Positions 16,461 through 25,877 are shown, numbered from the stretch's first letter. The stretch: 64,000 nt of DNA from UBA2988 sp965237965 (GCA_965237965.1 CBDEGT010000002.1:62001-126000), one strand, 5' to 3'. Program-made: numbers and translations. Notes: generated by a model not told the origin, from the letters alone.

Positions 16461-17057
16461 TCAGGGTTCCCCGGGCAAGTATCGTCGGGCGATTTCGAAC
16501 AGCTCGTTCAACCCGAGCGTCGCGAGCCAGCCCTGCAGGGTCGCGACGTCCAACGTGTCGCCGCTGATCCGAAGCATCACGGCGATGTCGCGCAGATGCC
16601 GGTCCGACTCGGAGGTTCGGTAGTACTCGAGCTTGCGCAGAATTACATACTCGAGCGGCGCCACCCAGATGCCCAGGTCGCCGATCTGCATGCGCCTGCG
16701 GTGACCGAAGGCCCAGGCGTGCAGTGGGGTGTCTCCGGCCAAATAGACGTCCGCCCTCAGGGCCGTATCGCGATGGATGATGTTGAAGTGGCCACCCTCG
16801 GGTCGAGCGGCCTCCTCCCGCATCACATCGAGCGGCGGCACATAGAACGCCTCACCGTCGAACAATGATGCTAGCCGGGCAGCATCCGGCGGATCCAGCA
16901 CGAGCACGATGTCGATGTCACGCGTGAAGCGGGGCTCTCCGTAGATCACCGAAGCGACCCCTCCGGTGATCATGTAGGGGATCGCCGTGCTCTCGAGGGG
17001 CCGGATGAAGAGCCCGGTCAGGTCAGGGGCAATCACCGCCCACCAGGACCCGCGCAC
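16461..17057 (-). CDS. Nucleotidyltransferase of AbiEii/DUF6036 type
   Basis: 198 residues (a GTG start near 17036 is also possible). YMITGGVASVIYGEPRFTRD followed by IDIVL is the polymerase-beta-type nucleotidyltransferase core: GG, then D-x-D. The C-terminal half has WVAPLEYVILRKLEYYR and SDRHLRDIAVML, typical of AbiEii/DUF6036 proteins. Such enzymes are often the toxin half of two-gene systems that modify tRNA or protein. The small gene immediately upstream overlaps it by about 35 bases and would be the partner. Confidence 0.7.
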   Translation of the reverse strand: MRGSWWAVIAPDLTGLFIRPLESTAIPYMITGGVASVIYGEPRFTRDIDIVLVLDPPDAARLASLFDGEAFYVPPLDVMREEAARPEGGHFNIIHRDTALRADVYLAGDTPLHAWAFGHRRRMQIGDLGIWVAPLEYVILRKLEYYRTSESDRHLRDIAVMLRISGDTLDVATLQGWLATLGLNELFEIARRYLPGEP

Positions 17058-17214
17058 GGGCTCGTACCTCGTCCTCCGATAGATCTGGCCAACGAGCCCG
17101 CAGGCCGGCCGCTTTGAGCTCGTACGCCTGACGGATCAAGGAGCCCATCACCGCCAGTTTCTGCGCCGGCTTCATCCGCCGCAGGAGTTCGGTCTCCTTG
17201 TCCGTCATGGTCAT
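17023..17214 (-). CDS. Small partner of the nucleotidyltransferase (antitoxin-like)
   Basis: 63 residues from the ATG at 17214, with GGAG about 9 bases upstream. Predicted all-helical: ELLRRMKPAQKLAVMGSLIR, then LKAAGLRARWPDLSEDEVRA. Similar short proteins with the R-x-P-D-L/S-E-x-E-V motif commonly precede nucleotidyltransferases in soil and thermophilic bacteria. Overlap with the downstream enzyme implies coupled translation; antitoxin function is inferred from gene order only. Confidence 0.6.
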   Translation of the reverse strand: MTMTDKETELLRRMKPAQKLAVMGSLIRQAYELKAAGLRARWPDLSEDEVRARARVLVGGDCP

Positions 17215-17481
17215 GGACCGACTCTCCGGAAAGGGACCGTCTTGGGCAAGGCCCGTTCGCACGTGCGGCTCGGTGGTGCAGTGGGCCGGGTGACGAGGTC
17301 GGGCACGGCACCTGGCTCAGAACGGGGCCAGCCGGCCGACGATCAGTATCCCGTGTCCAGGGGAGCACCCGCAATGGCCGGGGGGGCGGCTGGGCTGCAA
17401 GAGGTCTCCTCGCTAAGATGTTCACAGAGGACCTCAAGATCGGGACCCGAAGCCCCCCATGGCCGGCTATGTAGATGCTAG

Positions 17482-18683
17482 GGAAGCTCTGAGCAAGGCC
17501 CTTCTGGGGGCGGTGCGAGACGGAGGGAGCCGGTTTCAGCGGTCTTGGGGGCGATGACGGGCTGAAAACGCGCCCAACCGGCATGTTCTGGCCGATGATC
17601 CCCTCGTTGCGCCCCGCGTGGGCGGATGTTTCCCGCGCCGGCCGCTCACGCCGTCGAATAGCGGCCCGCCACAAGCAGGTTCGCGAAGCCCAGGAGCAGC
17701 GCGATCCGTTCCATGTTCTTGGCCAGCCCGCGGTAGCGAACCTTCCGGTAACCGAAGCGGCGCTTCACATACAGGAACGGGTGCTCCACCTTTGCCCGCA
17801 CCGAGGCCTTGTCCCGCTCGCGCAGCCACCGCGCCCCGCCCTGCTCCAGGAGCCGCCGCCGCCCCGGTCTCATCGCCACATGCCACTGCACCGGACGGCC
17901 TCCCGTGTCCACCCACTTCTCGATCCCCCGGTAGCCCGCGTCCGCCCACACCTCCTCCTCGCCGCCGTGAAGCAACGCCCCCGCCTCCCGAAGATCGTGC
18001 GTGTTCGCCGGCGTCGCCCGCACGCCATGCACCAGTCCCGTCTCCGCGTCCACCCCGATGTGCGCCTTCATCCCGAAGTGCCACTCGTTGCCCTTCCTCG
18101 TCTGATGCATCTCCGGATCCCGCGCCCCCTCCCGGTTCTTCGTCGATGACGGCGCCGCGATGATGCTCGCGTCCACGATCGTCCCCGCCCGCACCCGGTA
18201 GCCCCGCTCCGCCAGGTGCGCGTTGATCTCCTCGAACAAACCACGCCCCAGCCTGTGCCGCTCCAGCAGGTGCCGAAAGTTCAGAATCGTCGTCTCGTCC
18301 GGCAGCGGACCCGTCAAACGCAGCCCCGCGAACCGCCGCACCGACTCGATCTCGTACAGCATGTCCTCCATCCCCGGGTCGCTCAGGTTGTAGAACAGCT
18401 GCACGCAGTGAATCCTCAGCATCGCCGCCAACGGGTACGGCTGCCGCCCCCGCCCCGCCTTCGGATACAACGGCCGAATCCGCGCCTCCAGACGCTCCCA
18501 CGGAATCAGCGCCTCCATCCGCTCCAGAAACAGCTCCCGCCGCGTCCGCCGCTTCTTCCCCTCGTACTCCACATCCGCGAACGTCACCTGCTCCATCGTC
18601 CGCCTCCCCGATCGTCCCGCTCAGCCCTTGAACTCCCGCCCCGTAAATCTAATGTCCCAGGGACCGACTTATTCAGAGTATTC
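17482..18683 (-). mobile_element. IS5-family element, copy A1
   Basis: 1,202 bp flanked by CTAG at 17478-17481 and 18684-18687, the target duplication typical of the IS5 group (YTAR). Ends: GGAAGCTCTGAGCAAG on the left, complement of GAATACTCTGAATAAG on the right. Contains one intact transposase on the minus strand. A second copy (A2) at 40855-43268 is nearly identical but interrupted. Confidence 0.85.
17646..18596 (-). CDS. IS5-family transposase (copy A1)
   Basis: 316 residues. It has the DUF772-type N-terminal domain (RPLYPKAGRGRQPYPLAAML, FYNLSDPGMEDMLYEI) and the DDE domain: TIVDASIIAAPSSTKN (first Asp), ADAGYRGIEKW (second Asp) and AKVEHPFLYVKRRFGY (Glu). Intact and of normal length. 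ATG 18596 is followed upstream by 87 bp to the element end. Confidence 0.9.
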   Translation of the reverse strand: MEQVTFADVEYEGKKRRTRRELFLERMEALIPWERLEARIRPLYPKAGRGRQPYPLAAMLRIHCVQLFYNLSDPGMEDMLYEIESVRRFAGLRLTGPLPDETTILNFRHLLERHRLGRGLFEEINAHLAERGYRVRAGTIVDASIIAAPSSTKNREGARDPEMHQTRKGNEWHFGMKAHIGVDAETGLVHGVRATPANTHDLREAGALLHGGEEEVWADAGYRGIEKWVDTGGRPVQWHVAMRPGRRRLLEQGGARWLRERDKASVRAKVEHPFLYVKRRFGYRKVRYRGLAKNMERIALLLGFANLLVAGRYSTA

Positions 18684-19037
18684 CTAGGCGAAGGTGATGG
18701 ATTAACGCATGCATACGCTCGCGCGCCGGCTTCTCATCTCTCTCGTTCGCTCGCACCCTTCGGGAAACGGGGGGCGGCGTGGCGTCGACCGCCCGACCTA
18801 CCAGCCAGAACGTCGTAGCGCGCGCCCGCGAGGATATGCGGCCTCAGAGCCCCCCACGGACTTAGAAAGGCGGGCCGCGGCTTTGAGGCTGCACTAGATC
18901 GGCCTTCGCCGCGGCCGTCCCCTACGTAGCCTTCCCACCGCGAGTACGTAGCAGCGCGTAGATCACCCAGAAGGCCCACCCCGCATCTTCCCGTCTAGGT
19001 GGTCGATCGAGGATCGGAGCGAACCGAGGGGAGATCG
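18684..19037. other. Intergenic stretch upstream of the SDR gene
   Basis: 354 bp between the IS5 copy and the SDR gene. No frame with family resemblance, no RNA gene and no clear repeat was seen. It probably contains the promoter of the SDR/outer-membrane gene pair, but no convincing -35/-10 pair was identified. Confidence 0.4.
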
Positions 19038-19898
19038 ATGTCAAACTCAGTGGCGGGCGGCAGAGGCGGCTCGGGTCGCTCTTCCCCAGTCGCGATCGTC
19101 ACCGGAGCAGCCAGCGGCATTGGCCGACACTGGGCGCAAGTCCTGCGAGGTCGCGGATTCAGACTTGCTTTGGCAGATGTGAGCGGCGAAGGGCTGCGAG
19201 CAGCGTTCGACGACGAGGCGGGCGTCCGCCTCCACACCCTCGACACGCGCTCGGTGGAGGGATGGCAAAGGATGGTGGACGACACGCTCCACCATTTCGG
19301 CGCCGTAGATTATCTGTTCAACATCGCTGGCAGTGGCAGACCGGGGTTCCTGCTCGACGTCCCGATGGACCTCGTGGACACGTCCATCGATGTGAACCTG
19401 AAGGGCCACATCTACGGAATGAAGACCGTCGGACCGGTCATGGTTCGTCAGGGATCCGGCCACATCGTCAACATGTCCTCGCTGGCCGGGATCTCGCCTA
19501 CGCCGGGCAACGAACTCTATTCGGCCGCCAAGAGTGGCCTCCGCGCCGTGTCCATCGCGACCGCTATTCGCCTGCGGCCCACGGGCGTCTTCATCACCGT
19601 CGTCTGTCCCGATTTGGTGGACACGCCGACCCTCGCGAAGCACTTGATGTTAGATCCGAACGATGTCGCGCTCATCCACTCGGGTCGCCGCGCGCTCACG
19701 GTTGAGGAGGTAGAGGCCGCCCTCTTGCAGGCGCTTCGGGACCGGCCGTTGGAGATCACGGTGCCGGGTTCTCGAGGTTGGTTCGTGAAGATCGTCAACT
19801 GCTTCCCTCCCCTCATGTTCCACCTCTACGGCGTCCTCATGCGGCGAGGTCTCAGGCGTCTCGAGATGTTGAAGCGGGCACGTGTGAGGCCGGGGTGA
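19038..19898 (+). CDS. Short-chain dehydrogenase/reductase
   Basis: 286 residues from ATG 19038, preceded by AGGGGAGA. Rossmann fold with TGAASGIG at 22-29 (cofactor glycine motif), NIAG for strand 4, and the catalytic YSAAK with Tyr161 and Lys165. An Asp at the end of strand 2 (LALADVS) suggests NAD preference. The hydrophobic C-terminal extension (IVNCFPPLMFHLYGVLMRRG) suggests membrane association, as in SDRs acting on lipids. The substrate cannot be read from sequence. Its stop overlaps the GTG start of the next gene. Confidence 0.85.
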   Translation: MSNSVAGGRGGSGRSSPVAIVTGAASGIGRHWAQVLRGRGFRLALADVSGEGLRAAFDDEAGVRLHTLDTRSVEGWQRMVDDTLHHFGAVDYLFNIAGSGRPGFLLDVPMDLVDTSIDVNLKGHIYGMKTVGPVMVRQGSGHIVNMSSLAGISPTPGNELYSAAKSGLRAVSIATAIRLRPTGVFITVVCPDLVDTPTLAKHLMLDPNDVALIHSGRRALTVEEVEAALLQALRDRPLEITVPGSRGWFVKIVNCFPPLMFHLYGVLMRRGLRRLEMLKRARVRPG

Positions 19899-20926
19899 AC
19901 TCCCACCCCGGCGGCTCTGCGTCACTCGTCCTCAGAGCGCTAGGCGTTGCCGTCCTAGCTCTCGCTACTTCGCGCGCTGCGTCCGGGCAGGAAACGGAGC
20001 CCGTCAACCTCTACCGGTTCGTGCTCGACCTCGAGGTTCCAGAGTCTCCTGCGCTCGTCGCGCTCGGGCTCGCACCTTCACAGGCGCTGGCGGCGACCGC
20101 GCCGAAGCCGCTCGGCATGAGCCTCGCAGCTGAATGGGACGGGGCGGGACGATCGCTTCCCGCGGCTGCGTTCGAGTTCTCGCCTTATTTTCTGGTGGGC
20201 GGCGGACGGCGCACCTTGCAGCGCTATCGTTCGAATTCGGTCCGGGGTCGACTCGGGCGCATCGGCGGCAGAACCGTTGTCTCACTGGGCGTCGCGGGCG
20301 ATCCGGCGCACAGCGGTGCGGTGCGTATCGCGCTCGGTGTGCGCGCCACGCTGCACGATCCACACGATCCCGTCAACAACGCCGGCGGTCTTCCGGAGTT
20401 GGTGTCCGCGCTCCTGCCCGACAACGTCTCGGCCCGCGCGAGCAACATTCGTGGCTACTCGGACGCGATCGATCGGAGCCTCACGGAAGCTGCCCGGGCG
20501 ATGAGAGCCCGGCCCCGATGGATCGTGTCAATGGGCTACGGAGTCGTGGGGTCGGTCCACGATCAGACGTCGGAGGGCGGGAAGATCGACTCCGGTAGCC
20601 ACACGCTCTGGCTCGCGTGGCAACGTACCCTGGACGAAAACTTCGATCTCCTGTTCACGGGTCAGGCGCTACGCGTCTTCAACCCCGCAGCGGACTTCAG
20701 GATCGCATCGGGTTTGCGTCGGAAGGCCGCGGCCGTGGATCTGCTCGCGGACGTATACTACGACACCCAAGACCGAAGACTGCACGGGGGTATGGCGTTC
20801 TCGGTCCATCTCGCACGCGGCATCCGGGCTGGGCTGTCGCTCGGCTCGGAGCCCGAAGCTGATGGTACGAGGGTTGTCCGCAAGCTCAGAGTGCGATCGC
20901 TGTTGCGTTGGTCGTACGGAAACTGA
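19895..20926 (+). CDS. Exported protein, probable outer-membrane beta-barrel
   Basis: 343 residues from GTG 19895, overlapping the SDR stop. A signal peptide (ALGVAVLALATSRAASGQ) precedes alternating strand-like segments (VRIALGVRATLHD, HTLWLAWQRTLDENFDLLFT, GGMAFSVHLARGIRAGLSLG), consistent with an outer-membrane barrel. No family name recognised. Translational coupling to the SDR suggests they serve one envelope process. Confidence 0.6.
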   Translation: MNSHPGGSASLVLRALGVAVLALATSRAASGQETEPVNLYRFVLDLEVPESPALVALGLAPSQALAATAPKPLGMSLAAEWDGAGRSLPAAAFEFSPYFLVGGGRRTLQRYRSNSVRGRLGRIGGRTVVSLGVAGDPAHSGAVRIALGVRATLHDPHDPVNNAGGLPELVSALLPDNVSARASNIRGYSDAIDRSLTEAARAMRARPRWIVSMGYGVVGSVHDQTSEGGKIDSGSHTLWLAWQRTLDENFDLLFTGQALRVFNPAADFRIASGLRRKAAAVDLLADVYYDTQDRRLHGGMAFSVHLARGIRAGLSLGSEPEADGTRVVRKLRVRSLLRWSYGN

Positions 20927-21053
20927 ACGACCTCGGCGACTCCCACTACGTGGTTTCCTCCTGACGACTACGTAACCCGGCGTACACCCCGCCCACCGCC
21001 GCAGACGTAACGTTCCATCACCTGGTACGGCTCTGCAGCAGGGAGAGGGTACG

Positions 21054-22028
21054 ATGTGGTCACTTCGAGGGCTGAGAGGCGCTGTCGCGGTCGTCGCCAC
21101 ACTGTGTGCAGCCGGGTGTTCGTGGGGCCTCATGCGCTTTCAGGCCGAAGGGCGATCCGACGTGCTGAGCGAGGCCGTCGGTCCCTACGAGGCCGTTCCA
21201 GGGATCACGCGGTTCGCATGGGACGATCTCGGCGGGCTGCACACAGATGCGATGGACACGCACGCCTTCCCGTTGAAGGTGCTCGTGGCAGCCCTTCTGC
21301 TGCGCCGCAGTGAACAGGGAGAGGCCGTTGCGTTTCGTGAAGAGGCGGTGCTCCCGATCCTCCAGGAGTTCGGGTTCATCATTCCGGACACCATCCTCAA
21401 CATGCGGGACGCGCTGCAACCCAACCGGTATGCCAGGCCGCCCCCGTTTCCGGGAGCCGTCGATCTCGCGCTAACCAAAGCCGGGGAACGGCTCTTCACC
21501 GATCGGTGTGGATCGTGCCACGGCGAATACAGCTCCATCCCAAACGTGCGCCTCCAGCGGTACCCCAACGTCGTGGTGCCCGTTGAGAACGTGGGCACCG
21601 ACCCCACGCGTTGGGAGGCCGCGGAGCCGGCGCTGGCCACCGCGATCCAGGAGAGCGCAGCGGGGAATCTTCTCGCCGTCGGTCCCACCCCTGGGTATGT
21701 GCCGCCGCCCCTGACCGGACTCTGGGCCACGGCTCCATACCTTCACAACGGGTCCGTCCCCACCCTCTGGCACATGATGCATCCCGAGCTCCGACCCGAT
21801 CGATTCCAGGTGGGGGGGCACCGACTGGATTTCGAGTGGCTGGGAATCGACGGGGAGACCGCCCGGGACGGGATCTATCGGTACCCGGACGGCTACGAGC
21901 CGTGGTCGACGCCCCTCGTCTTCGACACGGCGCTCCCCGGTCAGAGCAATCGCGGTCACGAAAAGCCGTTCCAGGACCTCTCCGGAGCGGAGAAGCGGGC
22001 TCTTCTCGAGTACCTGAAGCTCCTCTGA
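21054..22028 (+). CDS. c-type cytochrome lipoprotein, RoxA/di-haem peroxidase-like
   Basis: 324 residues with a lipoprotein signal (ATLCAAGCS). One haem-binding CGSCH at 152-156. The C-terminal LTGLWATAPYLHNGSVPTL is the conserved block of RoxA-type rubber dioxygenases and cytochrome-c peroxidase relatives that surrounds the second haem. Those families carry two CxxCH sites; only one is seen here, so it is an atypical mono-haem member. It stands alone, with a purine-rich GGGAGAGGG site upstream. Confidence 0.75.
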   Translation: MWSLRGLRGAVAVVATLCAAGCSWGLMRFQAEGRSDVLSEAVGPYEAVPGITRFAWDDLGGLHTDAMDTHAFPLKVLVAALLLRRSEQGEAVAFREEAVLPILQEFGFIIPDTILNMRDALQPNRYARPPPFPGAVDLALTKAGERLFTDRCGSCHGEYSSIPNVRLQRYPNVVVPVENVGTDPTRWEAAEPALATAIQESAAGNLLAVGPTPGYVPPPLTGLWATAPYLHNGSVPTLWHMMHPELRPDRFQVGGHRLDFEWLGIDGETARDGIYRYPDGYEPWSTPLVFDTALPGQSNRGHEKPFQDLSGAEKRALLEYLKLL

Positions 22029-22173
22029 GGCCTCGCTCCCCATTCGGAGCGTGCCTCGCCATGATAGGCACCATAGGGACATGGCGTCCACGAGGGCTCG
22101 AGTCGGCCGTGGAGAGCGCGTAACACCGGTAGTTGGTGCTCGTCAGCGGCTCGACCTGCTCTTCCCACAGCCT

Positions 22174-23448
22174 CTACAAGGCCTCGGGCGGGCCCTCCAG
22201 CACGAACCGCCACCGCTCGTAACCGGAACCGCGGAGATCCCGGACAAGCAGGAGCATCTCGGTGGCAGGCTCGAGAAGACCCACCGCCACGATTCTGCCG
22301 TCGTATCGGTTCTCGATGGAGTTCACCGGGGTGTGGGCCACGACATGTAGCTCGGCCCCGTAGACGTTCAACGTCTGCTCGAGCGCCGACACAAGTGTAT
22401 CGGTCTGAACATAGCCTCGAAACCACAGGATGCTTTCGTCCTCGAACAGGAGCCTACCCCTTCGGTCGAGCGCCGCGGGTTCCACGACGATCACCTCGGA
22501 GTATTGGCTTCGCACCGAGTCTGCGGTCTCCATGTCTAGCGCAATCGCCACCGTCGAATCGGCCCAACGGTAGAACAGGTCTTCAGCGATAAAGGTGCGT
22601 ATTGAGTCGTTTACCGCCTCTACCGAACTCGGTGCAACCCCCGGGAGAATCCCGCCGTGGGCGAGGAGGGCGCCGTCCACCCGCATGACCCCAGGGCGCT
22701 CGGCCAGCCACTTGCCGAGGAGGGATGAGCGCACGTCGAAGAGCTCGGGATACGAGGCCCCGTGCATGCGCGCGATCAGCTGCTCCTTGGGTGCGACGTA
22801 GCGGACGTCGTGAGTGAAGATCAGCGCCTCATGATTCCCGAGAACGACGTGGGAACCACCTCCAGCCGAACGGGCCTCCTGCTCCAGCCGGTAGAGGAGC
22901 CAAAGCGTCTTGGTGACGTCCGCGCCACGATCGAAAAGATCCCCTAGGAAGACCACGTGCCGGCGCCCTCCAGTCCACGTCCCCTCCGCGTCGGTCAGCC
23001 GCGCGTTCATGAGCAGCCGCAGAAGCCGCTCGTACTCGCCATGCACGTCCCCCACCACGAAAAGCGAGTCGACCCCCGTCCGAATGCCCGATTCGGGCGA
23101 TCGGACTTCTCCTATGAAGAGTCGGGTCGAGTGCAATCGGCTAGAGCCGGCCACCCCGTACCGAAGGAGAACGTCCCGATCAAGGCGCGGAAGCGATACC
23201 TCGTGAGATTCTGCCCGTGGTGTCTTGGTATCAAGAATAAGACCATCGTCCGTGAGCACCTGGAGGAACCCTTCCTGCGCCCCGGAGGTGAGCCAGTGGA
23301 CCCCGAGCTCGACACCGTCATCCGTCACCCACAGCCCGTACTCCCCCTCCACTCGGGTCTGAGCCTGCGCAGGTCCCGAGCTGAGCGCCAGCAGGTGTGA
23401 GCAGAGCAGTAGAAGGGCGCTCCAACGCGGGAACGTGGAGCCGCTCAT
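22174..23448 (-). CDS. Exported PPP-family metallophosphatase
   Basis: About 424 residues with a signal peptide (SALLLLCSHLLALSSGPAQA). All phosphoesterase motifs are present: GDVHGEY, GDLFDRG, LGNHEALIF, an active-site HGGI and a C-terminal HTPV. The pattern matches Shewanella-like/bis-tetraphosphatase-type PPP enzymes acting outside the cytoplasm. It is the last gene of a minus-strand run that also has an exported kinase-like protein, suggesting opposed phosphorylation functions. An upstream start at 23472 is possible. Confidence 0.85.
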   Translation of the reverse strand: MSGSTFPRWSALLLLCSHLLALSSGPAQAQTRVEGEYGLWVTDDGVELGVHWLTSGAQEGFLQVLTDDGLILDTKTPRAESHEVSLPRLDRDVLLRYGVAGSSRLHSTRLFIGEVRSPESGIRTGVDSLFVVGDVHGEYERLLRLLMNARLTDAEGTWTGGRRHVVFLGDLFDRGADVTKTLWLLYRLEQEARSAGGGSHVVLGNHEALIFTHDVRYVAPKEQLIARMHGASYPELFDVRSSLLGKWLAERPGVMRVDGALLAHGGILPGVAPSSVEAVNDSIRTFIAEDLFYRWADSTVAIALDMETADSVRSQYSEVIVVEPAALDRRGRLLFEDESILWFRGYVQTDTLVSALEQTLNVYGAELHVVAHTPVNSIENRYDGRIVAVGLLEPATEMLLLVRDLRGSGYERWRFVLEGPPEAL

Positions 23449-23502
23449 GGGACCCACGGGGGAGGCCAACACGACTGTGAAGATCGAGGTCCGCCCAGCC
23501 GA

Positions 23503-24465
23503 TCAAAAAGCCATGTAGCGGCCTCGATCGACGTCGTCGAGGAAATCCTCAATCCGGTCCCAGACGTCATCGATCTCACCCTCCGTAAGACCGATCTGAA
23601 TTACCCCATCCTCCTCTCGTACCCCTCGCGTGTCCCACAGGTTTTCCGTTGGCTTCACCCTTACCAACTCGTCGTCGACTACCTCCCACTGTGCCAGCAC
23701 CCCCAGCGTCTCATCTAACTCCTCCTCAGTGATGTCCCGAAGCCGCTCCACCGTGGCTGCAGGGAACTGATTCACTTGAAGAAATTTCCACTTCGTGCCG
23801 CGGTTGCTCTCCTCGCTTCGAAACGCCACGCCGTTGTCCACCGCGAAGACACGCGGGTTCGATGAGAACCTGGAGATGAGCAGGTTGCCGACGTTCGAGT
23901 CGCTGTGCCAAATGAGGTGCGTGAAGAGGTTCGCGTTCGCCCAGTGCCTGGCATAAGCAGGATCAGAACCGAATCGGTCCAGATCGAACACATCCTCATC
24001 TGTCACGAAAGTGAGGAAGGACTGCAGAACCACGAGCACCGACGCAGCCCCGCGGAATGTGGGATCCATGCGATCGTCCAGCGTCTGATACCAGTCGAGG
24101 GACACGGCACGCGGAACCGTCGGAGGAACGACGAAATCCGGCTCGTCCAAGAACAGCTTCTGGAGCTCGTAGGCCGCGATCTCGTAGCGCGGTGAGTTGT
24201 TGAAGTCGTCCCCACCTCGCGGGGCCGCTGCCCACTTAGTGAGAATCACCGTCCCGTCCTCGAACGACAACTCGGGACGCTGAGTTCGGTCTCGCTCGGT
24301 TCGCGTCCCGATCAGAGCGTCAGGAAGCTCGAACGGCGCGTAGGCCAGAAGGTATTCAATCGAGTCCACCGGAAGGGTGATATTCATGTCCTGAGCGCGC
24401 ACAGACGACGTCGGCGCCGAGAACATCGCCACGCTCAGAGGCACGATCACATTGCGGGTTTTCAT
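23503..24465 (-). CDS. Exported kinase-like protein (Fam20/PI-kinase-like fold)
   Basis: 320 residues with a signal peptide ending SSVRAQ. THLIWHSDSNVGNLLI followed by RVFAVDNGVAFR reproduces the catalytic HxDxxxxN and metal-binding DN(G/F) motifs of the protein-kinase-like superfamily in the arrangement of Fam20C and bacterial PI3/4-kinase-like proteins; TVILTKWAA supplies the ATP-binding lysine. The protein should act in the periplasm or outside. Located 30 bp after the histidine kinase and 54 bp before the phosphatase. Substrate unknown. Confidence 0.65.
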   Translation of the reverse strand: MKTRNVIVPLSVAMFSAPTSSVRAQDMNITLPVDSIEYLLAYAPFELPDALIGTRTERDRTQRPELSFEDGTVILTKWAAAPRGGDDFNNSPRYEIAAYELQKLFLDEPDFVVPPTVPRAVSLDWYQTLDDRMDPTFRGAASVLVVLQSFLTFVTDEDVFDLDRFGSDPAYARHWANANLFTHLIWHSDSNVGNLLISRFSSNPRVFAVDNGVAFRSEESNRGTKWKFLQVNQFPAATVERLRDITEEELDETLGVLAQWEVVDDELVRVKPTENLWDTRGVREEDGVIQIGLTEGEIDDVWDRIEDFLDDVDRGRYMAF

Positions 24466-24495
24466 CCCATCCTCCGTTGGCCTATCGGAATGCGG

Positions 24496-25398
24496 CTAGT
24501 CGGACTCTTCCCTCTTCGGTCGCCGGTCCTCAGGAAGCACCACGGGCAAGGACACGCTGAAGGTCGTGCCTACGCCCGCTTCACTCTCTACCGAGACCTC
24601 ACCGCCGTGCCGGTCAACGATCTCCCTACAGATCATGAGCCCGAGCCCCATGCCCACTCGCTCCCCTTTTGTGGTGAACCCCGGCTCGAAGATCCTCTCC
24701 AGGTTCTCCCGAGTGATGCCGGTCCCGTTGTCCGCGACCTCTACGACTACCCGGTCGCCGGACGGCTGGGCCCGGAGGGTGAGCGTTCCTCTGCCCCGCA
24801 CGGCTTGAATCGCGTTCATCATGAGGTTCATGAACACCTGATTCACCTGCTGGGCATAACACTCCACCCGGGGTAGGGTCTCAAACTGCTCTTCGACTGT
24901 GATCCTGTCGCCCAACTCGTGCCTGAGAAGGTCGAGGGTCCCGTGCAACGCCTCAACCAGGTCGATGTTGTCCACCTCGGAGCGATCGGGTCTGCCGAAA
25001 GTACGAAGCGAAGAGACCACGTGCTTCATCCGCTCCACCGCCATCACATTGGTCTCCTCTACGTTAGTGATGACATGGATGATCCTGCGAACCTCCCCCA
25101 GCTCGTCCTCGGTCACCTTCTCGTCCTCGAGGATCATCTGCAACCGGCCGAGCGCACGCTTGGTAACTTCATGATTGCTCGCCAACGCTCCCAGTGGTGT
25201 GTTTACCTCATGCGCGACCCCGCGAACCAGGTTCCCCAGGGTGGCAAGTTGAGCGGCACGCACCAGATCGGCGCGTACCTCGAGCTCGCGGGCTTGGACC
25301 TCGTCTAATTCTCTCTGGACCGATTCCAGCTTCCGGTTCGCCTCTGCGAGCCGGCGGGCCAGCGTCTCACTGTCGAGGGTATCGGGGCGGGAGCTCAG
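24496..25398 (-). CDS. Cytosolic sensor histidine kinase
   Basis: About 300 residues, no membrane segment. A coiled-coil (TLARRLAEANRKLESVQREL) leads to the H-box RGVAHEVNTPLG (His63), then N-box NLMMNAIQAV, G1 VADNGTGI, F-box FEPGFTTKG and G2 GMGLGLM. The reading frame continues upstream of GTG 25263 to the end of the response regulator, and the only start that keeps the coiled coil is CTG 25398, overlapping the regulator stop as CTGA. A GTG start at 25263 would give a 255-residue protein lacking most of the coil. Confidence 0.8.
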   Translation of the reverse strand: MSSRPDTLDSETLARRLAEANRKLESVQRELDEVQARELEVRADLVRAAQLATLGNLVRGVAHEVNTPLGALASNHEVTKRALGRLQMILEDEKVTEDELGEVRRIIHVITNVEETNVMAVERMKHVVSSLRTFGRPDRSEVDNIDLVEALHGTLDLLRHELGDRITVEEQFETLPRVECYAQQVNQVFMNLMMNAIQAVRGRGTLTLRAQPSGDRVVVEVADNGTGITRENLERIFEPGFTTKGERVGMGLGLMICREIVDRHGGEVSVESEAGVGTTFSVSLPVVLPEDRRPKREESD

Positions 25399-25877
25399 AA
25401 AAACGCCTTGACGAGCTTCTCGCGAAAACCAGCCAACTCCTCATGCGCCGCCTCGAGGGCACCGACCCGCGAGGCCAGCTCGTTGAAGAGTGACGAGCGC
25501 TCGAACCCATTTCGTACGATGAGCTTGAAGTGCTCTACGTTCCAAGGTTTCTCCAGGTAGTAGTAGAGGCCGACTTCGTTGATGGCCTCAATCGCGTTCT
25601 CCGTGTCCGCGTATCCGGTTAGAAGTATCCGTGTCGCCTCAGGGTGAAGTCTACGCGTTTCCTTCAAAAACGAGATTCCGTCCATCTCCGGCATCATGAA
25701 GTCCGCGACGACCACGCCGATCGAAGGCTCCTCTTCGACCACCCGCAATGCCTCCGACGGAGTGCAGGACGTGAGGACTCGGTAGGAGGTCTCAAGAACC
25801 AGGAGGGACTCGAGCGAGCGCACGACCATCTCTTCGTCGTCGACGATCAGGATGGTGTCTTTGCCCCCTTCGGACAT
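25395..25877 (-). CDS. Response regulator (REC domain with coiled tail)
   Basis: 160 residues. Receiver domain with acidic pocket LIVDDEE (Asp13, Asp14), phospho-acceptor Asp59 in VVVADFMMPEMDG, switch Thr in RILLTGYAD and Lys110 in YLEKPW. A helical tail (NELASRVGALEAAHEELAGF) replaces an output domain, so it likely acts by protein contact. It overlaps the histidine kinase by 4 bases, making them a cognate pair. Confidence 0.9.
   Translation of the reverse strand: MSEGGKDTILIVDDEEMVVRSLESLLVLETSYRVLTSCTPSEALRVVEEEPSIGVVVADFMMPEMDGISFLKETRRLHPEATRILLTGYADTENAIEAINEVGLYYYLEKPWNVEHFKLIVRNGFERSSLFNELASRVGALEAAHEELAGFREKLVKAFF

Noticed and set aside
16381..16623. 80-codon plus-strand frame after IS256
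   Set aside because: Runs across the kinase leader and antisense of the nucleotidyltransferase; no family features.
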